A DNA stretch of 11,706 bases, taken from assembly GCA_964545855.1 (NCBI GenBank), contig CAZJHD010000094.1, positions 1-11,706 on the forward strand, read 5' to 3'. This document shows, piece after piece, positions 1 to 6,046 of the stretch. Both the position numbers and the translations under genes were made by a program. The notes under the pieces were generated by a model, which worked only from the letters and a program-made list of their open reading frames with translations, was not told the DNA's origin and did no database searches. The DNA comes from CAZJHD01 sp964545855. GTDB lineage: Bacteria; Planctomycetota; UBA1135; JACQFD01. Each line of letters opens with the position of its first letter. The first letter of the stretch is position 1.

Positions 1-291
1 CCCGCTGCGTCCTCGATCGCGCCGGCGTCGCCCGACGCGCCGCGGCCCTGGCCGCCGCGGGCCGCACTCGGCGCGGCGATCCTCCTGGCGCTCCTCGCCG
101 GAGCCGCGTGGCTCGCATCGCCGGAACCCGACGCGCTCGAGCGTGCGGCGACTCGCCTCGGACTGCCGACGGCGTCCGGAGCGGCGATTCCTCCTTCGAC
201 GATCGCGGCCGAGACGGCTCTCGGTGCGATCGCCGTCGTCACGGCGCTCGGCGCGACGACGTTCCTCGCGCGACGCGCGGCGCGCGGCTGA
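1..291 (+). CDS. CbiM/CbiN-type cobalt transporter subunit, C-terminal PDGLE region (5' partial)
   Basis: This is the last 96 codons of a gene that begins before the window; the frame is open from base 1 and stops with TGA at 289-291. The fragment has a Pro/Ala-rich linker (residues 1-20 of the fragment), a hydrophobic helix at about 21-41, then ASPEPDALERAA at 39-50, and a second helix at about 69-90 with a basic end. The PDALE stretch followed by a short loop and a helix matches the PDGLE domain that ends many CbiM proteins or stands alone as CbiN/NikL in ECF-type cobalt or nickel importers. CbiQ and CbiO follow directly, which supports the call. CbiM binds the metal ion in the membrane, and the PDGLE/CbiN part helps load it. 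Whether the full protein is a CbiM-PDGLE fusion or a separate CbiN-like protein cannot be seen. The Gly of PDGLE is Ala here. Confidence 0.8.
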   Translation, partial: PAASSIAPASPDAPRPWPPRAALGAAILLALLAGAAWLASPEPDALERAATRLGLPTASGAAIPPSTIAAETALGAIAVVTALGATTFLARRAARG

Positions 292-301
292 GCCCTTCGC
301 G

Positions 302-1015
302 ATGAATCCGCGCGTCTCCCTCGCGCTCTGCGGATCGGCCCTGGCGGCGGCGGTCCTCGTCGGGACCCACCGCCCGGAGCGGCTCGTCCTGATCCTCGCC
401 GTCGAGACGTCCGTCGCCTGCGTGCTCGCCGCGTCGCGGAAGCTCAGGACGGAGCGCCTCCTCCGCATCCTCGCCGCCGGCTGCGTCCCGGCCCTCGCCC
501 TGGCACCGCTCGCCGCGCTCCGGCCCGGTCACCCGCTCCTCCAGCTCCCCTTCGGACTCACCGTCTCGAGCGAGGGCCTCGCGACCTCCATCGGCCTCCT
601 CCTCGCGTCCCTCGGCGCCGCCCTCGCCGCCGGACTCGCCGCCGCGACGATGGAGGGACGCGACGCGCGGCGCGCCCTCGCGTCGTGGCGCGTTCCTGGA
701 ACGGTGGTCGCGACGCTGCACCTCGGACTGCATCAGGCCGTCGTGCTCGGAGACGAACTCGAGCGGAGCCGGAGGGCCGCGCTCGCCCGCGGCGCGCCGG
801 TGCGGGGCCCGCTCGCCTTCCTCGCCGCGCGCGGCCGTCTCGCGGCGCTCCTCGGCAACGCCCTCGATCGCGGCGAACGCCTCGACCGTGCGCTCGCGGC
901 GCGCGGGTTCCGCGGCGCGCTCCCGGAGACGCCGCTCCCACCCCTGCGCCGCTCCGAGACGCTGGGGGCGCTCGGCGCAGCGCTCGCCGCCGCCACCGCC
1001 GTGGTCGCGCCATGA
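302..1015 (+). CDS. cbiQ: ECF transporter T component CbiQ (cobalt/nickel uptake)
   Basis: This 237-residue membrane protein is the coupling (T) subunit linking the ATPase to the metal-binding subunit. It has hydrophobic segments at about 5-20, 28-45, 55-72, 91-115 and 219-236. The diagnostic sign is a pair of Ala-Arg-Gly motifs in the cytoplasmic part: A162-R163-G164 (AALARGAP) and A200-R201-G202 (LAARGFRG). In EcfT/CbiQ proteins these motifs contact the ATPases. Length is normal for CbiQ (roughly 225-265). The ATG at 302, ten bases after the upstream stop, was chosen because the frame upstream of it is Arg-rich and overlaps the CbiM tail; no Shine-Dalgarno sequence is visible. The stop overlaps the cbiO start as ATGA, implying translational coupling. 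Cobalt versus nickel cannot be decided from this subunit. Confidence 0.88.
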   Translation: MNPRVSLALCGSALAAAVLVGTHRPERLVLILAVETSVACVLAASRKLRTERLLRILAAGCVPALALAPLAALRPGHPLLQLPFGLTVSSEGLATSIGLLLASLGAALAAGLAAATMEGRDARRALASWRVPGTVVATLHLGLHQAVVLGDELERSRRAALARGAPVRGPLAFLAARGRLAALLGNALDRGERLDRALAARGFRGALPETPLPPLRRSETLGALGAALAAATAVVAP

Positions 1016-1767
1016 CGCGGGGCGGCCTCGCTCTCGAGCTCCGCGACGTCCAGGCGGAGCGGCACGACGGCACTCCGGTGCTGCGCGACGTGAGCTTCCA
1101 GGTCACACGCGGGGAGCGCGTCGCCCTCCTCGGCGCGAACGGCGCGGGGAAGAGCTCCCTCTTCCTCGCCGCCGGAGGCTTCCTCCCCTTCCTCGGCCGC
1201 ATCGCGATCCTCGGCGTCGACCTCACGGCCGCATCGCTCCCGTCGATCCGCGCGCGGATGGGGTTCCTCTTCGAGAACGCCGACGATCAGCTCTTCCTCG
1301 ACACCGTCGGAGACGACGTCGCCTTCGGTCCCCGCGCCGCCGGTCTCGGCGAGGCCGAAGTCGCGACCCGCGTGCACGATGCCCTCGAGGCCGTCGGGCT
1401 GCCGGGCCTCGAGCCGCGCTCCCCGAAGCGGCTCTCTCTCGGCGAGCGCCGGCTCGTCGCCCTCGCCACGGTCCTCGCGATGCGGCCCGAGGTGCTCCTC
1501 CTGGACGAACTCACGGCGAATCTCGACGCGCGCTCTCGGCGGCGCGTCCTCGGCGCCGTCGACCGGTACGGAGGAACCGTGCTGCTGCTGACGCACGACC
1601 TCGACGCCGCCGCGCGGTCGACCGACCGGTCGATCGTCCTCGCCGAAGGTCGCGTCGTCGCCGACCTGCCGACCCGCGACGTCGCTTCGGATCGACGCGT
1701 TCGTCTCGCCCTCGGGCTCGACGAGGGAGAGCGGCCGTCGAGGCACCACGCCCCGAGCGCTCCATGA
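1012..1767 (+). CDS. cbiO: ECF transporter ATPase CbiO (cobalt/nickel uptake)
   Basis: This 251-residue ABC ATPase powers the CbiMQO metal importer from the cytoplasmic face. Walker A is GANGAGKS (41-48), Walker B is VLLLDE (161-166), the D-loop is ANLD (169-172) and the H-loop histidine is H195 in LLTHDLD. The stretch DDQLF followed by DVAFGP (91-107) is typical of the CbiO/EcfA group. Three positions are unusual: the Q-loop reads FEN (E88) where CbiO normally has FQN; the signature is LSLGE (141-145) rather than LSGGQ; Walker B is followed by Leu167 rather than the usual Pro. The catalytic E166 and H195 are intact, so activity is still likely. The start overlaps the cbiQ stop. The last roughly 15 residues are polar and probably disordered. 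It is the last gene of the importer operon. Confidence 0.9.
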   Translation: MTRGGLALELRDVQAERHDGTPVLRDVSFQVTRGERVALLGANGAGKSSLFLAAGGFLPFLGRIAILGVDLTAASLPSIRARMGFLFENADDQLFLDTVGDDVAFGPRAAGLGEAEVATRVHDALEAVGLPGLEPRSPKRLSLGERRLVALATVLAMRPEVLLLDELTANLDARSRRRVLGAVDRYGGTVLLLTHDLDAAARSTDRSIVLAEGRVVADLPTRDVASDRRVRLALGLDEGERPSRHHAPSAP

Positions 1768-2029
1768 CGGCCGCTCCCCGGCGCGCCGGTCCACGGACGG
1801 CCCCATGCGCGCGGACCGGCGTCGCGAGGAAACGGAGCAGCGCGTCGATCCCCGTCGCGAGCCGGCCCACCGACGCGGGCTCGAACCAGCCCGGAAGGGT
1901 GGAGATCCCCCGAGGGACGGAGAGTCGCGATCGGAAGGGCGGCATGGGAGTGGGTCGCGGCGGCGCGGGCGGAAGCGTCCTGCATCTCCTCTCAGCGCGC
2001 AACGGGGCGCCGCGGATGCCCCGATTCCG
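1768..2029. other. 262-base gap between cbiO and the first EamA transporter gene
   Basis: No convincing gene is seen. The plus-strand frame joined to the downstream transporter is open here but Arg-rich, with much more relaxed third positions than real genes nearby. On the minus strand an open frame starting near 1945 has moderately coding-like codons, including GWFEPASVGRLATGIDALLRF, but it has no stop of its own and runs on antisense to cbiO. A small hairpin lies at 1876-1893 (CGGGCT / AGCCCG, 6-base loop) without a T-run. The gap is long enough to hold a promoter for the transporter pair; no clear -35/-10 pair or B12 box is visible. Confidence 0.4.
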
Positions 2030-2965
2030 ATGACGCTCGCCCCGAGCGCCACGACCGGGTCCCCCCGGCCCTCCGCGCTCCGCGCGGCCCGCGGCGCCAT
2101 GGTGGTGCAGACCCTCTTCGCCGCGGGCACCTTCCTCGTCACCAAGGACGCGCTGGGCTCTCCCGGTCACGAGGGCCCGGTCACGACGGGAGCCCTGTTC
2201 ACGCTGCGGCTCGCCGCGACGGCGATCCTCCTCGGCGCGCTCCTCGCGCTCGCGCGCCGCCACGGGGCCCTGCCTCGGGTGCGCGTCCCCGCCATCGTCG
2301 GCCTCGGCCTGCTGGCCGTTCCCCTGAACGTCGGTCTCTTCTTCGAGGGCGCCTCGCGCGCCCCCGCGGCCCACGCCGCGCTCTTCTACGCCCTCACGCC
2401 GGTGCTCGTGTTCGGCCTGGAGCGGATCCGCGGGAACGCCGTCGCGACGCCCGCGCGGATCCTCGGCCTCCTCCTCGCCCTCTCGGGAGCGGTCGTGGTG
2501 CTCGCGCGACGCGGCGCCTTCGAGGGCCCCGAGCCCGTGGGCGACCTGATGCTGCTGGGGGCCGCCTTCTCCTGGGCGCTCTACACCTGCTACTCGCGCC
2601 CCCTCGTGGCGACGGTCGGCGCGTTCCCGACCATGGCCTGGACCCTCCTCGTCGGCTGCCTCGTGGGGCTGCCGCTCGGCTGGCTCCGCGCGCCGCTCCC
2701 CGACGTCGCCGCCCTGCCGCTTCGCGTCTGGGGCGCCGTGGCGTACCTCGCCGTCATCACCTCCGTCACGAGCTACTGGCTCTGGCTCTTCGCCCTGAAG
2801 CGCCTCGACGCGACGCAGGTGGCCGTCTTCACGAACCTGCAGCCCATCGCCACGGCCGTCCTCGCGTGGCTCCTCCTCGGCGAGCGCATCTCCCTCGCCC
2901 TGCTCACGGCGACGGTGCTCGTGCTCGCCGGCGTGTCGCTCGTGCAGCGGCCGGTCCCGCGATGA
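2030..2965 (+). CDS. EamA/DMT-family membrane transporter (first of tandem pair)
   Basis: This 311-residue, very hydrophobic protein fits the ten-helix EamA (drug/metabolite transporter) fold with two repeated halves. The first half ends with the pattern AAHAALFYALTPVLVFGLER (about 113-132). The second has the matching QVAVFTNLQPIATAVLAW then LLLGE (263-285), the classic EamA repeat ending in a conserved Gly-Glu. Family members export amino acids, purines or other metabolites; the substrate is not predictable here. Start choice: ATG at 2030 gives a short polar leader before the first helix. ATG at 2099 would remove 23 residues and place the start right at the first membrane segment, so it is an equally reasonable alternative. 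Neither has a visible ribosome binding site. An upstream ATG at 1805 would add 75 Arg-rich residues and is unlikely. The stop overlaps the next transporter gene as ATGA. Confidence 0.85.
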   Translation: MTLAPSATTGSPRPSALRAARGAMVVQTLFAAGTFLVTKDALGSPGHEGPVTTGALFTLRLAATAILLGALLALARRHGALPRVRVPAIVGLGLLAVPLNVGLFFEGASRAPAAHAALFYALTPVLVFGLERIRGNAVATPARILGLLLALSGAVVVLARRGAFEGPEPVGDLMLLGAAFSWALYTCYSRPLVATVGAFPTMAWTLLVGCLVGLPLGWLRAPLPDVAALPLRVWGAVAYLAVITSVTSYWLWLFALKRLDATQVAVFTNLQPIATAVLAWLLLGERISLALLTATVLVLAGVSLVQRPVPR

Positions 2966-3894
2966 AGATCCCGCCGGCGCTCGCGCTCGCGCTCTTCGTC
3001 CTCGCGACCGGATGGGGATCGCCGCTCTTCCGGCTCGCCGATGCGCCTCCCTTTCTCGCGAGCGGCTGCCGCGTGGGGATCGCCACGCTCCTGCTGCTCC
3101 CCTTCGCGGGGCGCGCGGCCCTCCGCACGCTCGTCGCCGATCCATCGGTCGCCTGGCGGTCCCTCGCGGCCGGGGCGCTCCTCGCGGCGCACTTCGGCGC
3201 CTGGGTCCCGTCCCTCGACTACACCTCGGTCGCCGCGTCGACGCTCCTGGTCTCCACGTCGCCCCTCTTCGCAGCGGCCATCGAGGTGCTGGTGCTCCGC
3301 GCCGCCCTCTCGCGCCGGCTCGTCGCCGGAGTGGCGATCGCCTTCGCGGGGACGGCGCTCGTCCTCGTGGCCGAGGCCGATTCCGGCGCCGCGCGGATCG
3401 ACGGCCGCGCGCTCCTCGGCGACGGTCTCGCGCTCCTCGGCGCGCTCTTCGGCGCGTCCTACTTCGCCGTGGGGCGGAGCCTCCGCGACCGCGTGCCGCT
3501 CGGCGCCTACCTCGTGCTCGTGAACGGCGCCGCCGCCCTCCTGCTCCTCGCCACGAGCCTCGCCGCCGGCGAGCCCTGGCGCGCGGTCCCCGGCTCCGAC
3601 GGCCGAGGGCTCGGCCCCGAGACCCTCCTCTGGTTCGCGCTCCTCGCCCTCGTGCCACACCTGCTGGGACACGGCTCGGCGAACCTCGCGCTCCGCAGCT
3701 ACCCCGCCACGGTCGTGAACTCCGCCGTGCTGGGAGAGCCGCTCGTCGCGTCGCTCCTCGCCCTCGCCCTCTTCGGCGAGCGGCCGAGCGCGATGCTGAT
3801 CGTCGCGGCCCCCGTCGTGCTGGCGGGTCTCGCGCTGGTCCTCACGGCACGGCCGGCGGACGCCGTCGTCACGCGCCCAGCGATTCGTCCGTGA
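2962..3894 (+). CDS. EamA/DMT-family membrane transporter (second of tandem pair)
   Basis: This 310-residue integral membrane protein begins with a hydrophobic helix (about 5-17) followed by GWGSPLFRLA, close to the GxxFxxxK/R start common in EamA proteins. The first repeat has STLLVSTSPLFAAAIEVLVL (93-112) and the second has NSAVLGEPLVASLLALALFGE (253-273), the typical helix-helix-Gly-Glu pattern. About ten membrane segments are expected, in the inner membrane. It overlaps the first transporter gene by ATGA, so both should be made from one message. Their sequences differ clearly, so this is an old paralogous pair rather than a recent duplication; they might act separately or as a hetero-pair. 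The last nine codons overlap the 3' end of ppk1 on the other strand (3869-3894). Substrate unknown. Confidence 0.85.
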   Translation: MKIPPALALALFVLATGWGSPLFRLADAPPFLASGCRVGIATLLLLPFAGRAALRTLVADPSVAWRSLAAGALLAAHFGAWVPSLDYTSVAASTLLVSTSPLFAAAIEVLVLRAALSRRLVAGVAIAFAGTALVLVAEADSGAARIDGRALLGDGLALLGALFGASYFAVGRSLRDRVPLGAYLVLVNGAAALLLLATSLAAGEPWRAVPGSDGRGLGPETLLWFALLALVPHLLGHGSANLALRSYPATVVNSAVLGEPLVASLLALALFGERPSAMLIVAAPVVLAGLALVLTARPADAVVTRPAIRP

Positions 3895-6046
3895 CGCGCG
3901 CCACCTTGCCGCGGCGCTTCTCCCCGCGCCGGCCCTCCTTGCGCTTCGCCGGCGGCGTCTCCGGCGCGCGGCTCCGGGCGAGGGCGATCAGCTCGAACTG
4001 GGAGCGCACCCCGGGCGATCCCTCCGGAGGCCGCAGCCGCACCCACGTCCCGTCGGGCTGGAGGATGCGCGCCCGCTGATCGTCCTTCAGGGCGAGGCCG
4101 AGGATCTCGTCGACGATGCGCGCCCGGAGCGTCGGGTCGAGCACGGGGCAGACCGACTCGATCCGCCCGAAGAAGTTGCGGGGCATCCAGTCGGAGCTCC
4201 CGAACCACACTTCGCGATCGCCTCCGTTCTCGAAGACGAAGATCCGGCTGTGCTCGAGGAAGCGGTCGACGATGGAGCGCACGGAGACGTTCTCGCTGAG
4301 ACCCGGGATCCCGGGCCGGAGGCAGCAGATGCCGCGCACGATCAGGTCGACGCGCACGCCGGCGCAGCTCGCCTCGTAGATCGCGTCGATCACCTTCGGG
4401 TCGACGAGCGCATTCATCTTCGCGACGATCCGCGCCGGCTTCCCGGCGCGCGCGTTCGTCGTCTCGCGACGGATCCGCTGCAGGATCCCCTCGTGGAGAT
4501 CGAAGGGCGCGATCAGGAGCTTGCGCAGGGGGCCCGGCTGCGAGAACCCCGTGAGGAGGTTGAACAGGTCGGCCACGTCGCGGCCGATCTCCTCGTTCGC
4601 CGTGAGCAGGCCGAGGTCGGTGTAGAGCCGCGCCGTCGTCGAGTTGTAGTTGCCGGTGCCGATGTGCGCGTAGCGCCGCACCGACGTCTCCTCCTTGCGC
4701 ACGACGAGCGCCACCTTGCAGTGCGTCTTCAGCCCCACGAGGCCGTAGACGACGTGGACGCCCACCTCCTCCAGTGCACGCGCCCAGCGGATGTTGTTCT
4801 CCTCGTCGAAACGGGCCTTCAGCTCCACGAGCACCGTGACCTGCTTGCCGGCCTCGGCCGCCTCCATGAGCGCGCGCACCACGGGCGAGTCGCCCGACGT
4901 GCGGTAGAGCGTCATCTTGATGGCGAGCACCGCCGGGTCCTCGGCGGCCGCCTGCAGGAAGTCGATCACCGGCTCGAAGGAGTCGTAGGGGTGGTGGAGG
5001 AGGAGGTCGCCCTGACGGAGCCGCGCGAAGACCTCGTCGCTCGACGACGTCTCGGGCGGGAGCGCCGGATGCATCGCGGGCCACCGCAGGTCGGGGCGGT
5101 CCTCCTGACCAAGAAGCTCCGAGAGGCGGCCCAGGTTGAGCGGCCCGTCCACCACGTCGAGCGATCCGCGCCCGAGGCCGAACTTCGCCAGCAGCCGCTC
5201 CACCACGTCGGGAGGCGCCTCGGAGGTCACCTCGAGCCGCACCGGCTCCGCCCTGCGCCGGCGCCGGAGCTTCGCCTCGATCGCCTGGAGAAGGTCCGAG
5301 GCCTCGTCCTCGGCGATCTCGACGTCCGCATTGCGCGTCACGCGGAACGGATAGCCGCCGAGCACCTGGAACCCCGGGAAGAGCCGGTCCAGGTGGGCGC
5401 GCACGAGCTCGCTCTGCAGCGCGTACTCGTGGGGCGTGTCGCTCGGCAGCCGCACGAGCCGCGGGAGGACGCGCGGCACCTGGACGATCGCGAACCGCGA
5501 TGCGCTCCCCTTCTTCCCGGCGGCACGCAGCGTGACGGCGAGGTTCAGCGACTTCGAGAGGAGCTGCGGGAAGGGATGCGCCGTGTCGATCGCGAGCGGC
5601 GTCAGCACGGCGCCCGCGACGTCGTCGAAGTAGCGCGACACCCAGGCCCGCTGGCTCTCGCTCAAGTCGGCGTAGTAGAGGATGCGGATCCCCGCCACCT
5701 CCAGCGCCGGCCGGATCTTCTCGCGCCAGGCGTGGTACTGGCTGGCGACGAGGTCGCGGATGGGACCGGCGATCTCCTCCAGCGCGCGCCGGGGCGCCAG
5801 GCCGTCGGGAGAAGGCTCCTCGACGCCGGCCTCGACCTGACGGTTCAGACCCGCCACGCGCACCTCGAAGAACTCGTCGAGGTTCGACGAGACGATGGAG
5901 AGGAACTTCACGCGCTCGAGGAGCGGGTTCGACTCGTCGAGCGCCTCCTCCAGCACGCGACGGTTGAAGGCGAGCCACGCGAGCTCGCGGTTCAGATAGG
6001 TGGCGGGCCCGCTCAGCGCGGCTCCGTTCGCGCGCTCGGTGCTCAT
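3869..6046 (-). CDS. ppk1: Polyphosphate kinase Ppk1
   Basis: This 725-residue enzyme builds inorganic polyphosphate from the gamma-phosphate of ATP, reversibly, through a phosphohistidine. The N-terminal domain starts YLNRELAWLAFNRRVLEEA (17-35) and includes FLSIVSSNLDEFFEVRVAG (48-66), both hallmark Ppk1 stretches. The two phospholipase D-like C-terminal domains carry H442 in GLKTHCKVALVVR, the position of the autophosphorylated histidine (E. coli H435), and H599 in FLEHSRIFVFEN, the second conserved histidine (E. coli H592). KMTLYRTS (377-384) and HIGTGNYN (461-468) are also typical. Length is slightly above the usual 690-720 because of a basic tail (about 691-725, 12 Lys/Arg). The start overlaps the ppx stop by ATGA and is the only gene here with a good Shine-Dalgarno sequence. 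Its 3' end overlaps the convergent transporter gene by 26 bases. Confidence 0.97.
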   Translation of the reverse strand: MSTERANGAALSGPATYLNRELAWLAFNRRVLEEALDESNPLLERVKFLSIVSSNLDEFFEVRVAGLNRQVEAGVEEPSPDGLAPRRALEEIAGPIRDLVASQYHAWREKIRPALEVAGIRILYYADLSESQRAWVSRYFDDVAGAVLTPLAIDTAHPFPQLLSKSLNLAVTLRAAGKKGSASRFAIVQVPRVLPRLVRLPSDTPHEYALQSELVRAHLDRLFPGFQVLGGYPFRVTRNADVEIAEDEASDLLQAIEAKLRRRRRAEPVRLEVTSEAPPDVVERLLAKFGLGRGSLDVVDGPLNLGRLSELLGQEDRPDLRWPAMHPALPPETSSSDEVFARLRQGDLLLHHPYDSFEPVIDFLQAAAEDPAVLAIKMTLYRTSGDSPVVRALMEAAEAGKQVTVLVELKARFDEENNIRWARALEEVGVHVVYGLVGLKTHCKVALVVRKEETSVRRYAHIGTGNYNSTTARLYTDLGLLTANEEIGRDVADLFNLLTGFSQPGPLRKLLIAPFDLHEGILQRIRRETTNARAGKPARIVAKMNALVDPKVIDAIYEASCAGVRVDLIVRGICCLRPGIPGLSENVSVRSIVDRFLEHSRIFVFENGGDREVWFGSSDWMPRNFFGRIESVCPVLDPTLRARIVDEILGLALKDDQRARILQPDGTWVRLRPPEGSPGVRSQFELIALARSRAPETPPAKRKEGRRGEKRRGKVARVTDESLGA

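Noticed and set aside
1876..1893. Hairpin CGGGCT/AGCCCG considered as the cbiO terminator
   Set aside because: Only 6 bp, more than 100 bases after the stop, with no T-run after it on either strand.
1876..1900. tRNA T-arm-like GGTTCGAGCCC on the minus strand
   Set aside because: The T-stem does not pair properly and no acceptor, D or anticodon arms fit around it.
1805..2029. N-terminal extension of the first transporter from an ATG at 1805
   Set aside because: It would add 75 Arg-rich residues with relaxed third positions ahead of a normal-length EamA protein.
1768..2029. Possible cobalamin riboswitch near the metal importer
   Set aside because: No B12-box-like sequence is seen, and it would lie after rather than before the importer genes.
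1511..3658. Long minus-strand frame opposite cbiO and both transporters
   Set aside because: Low-complexity Arg/Gly/Glu sequence without motifs, opposite clear membrane proteins.
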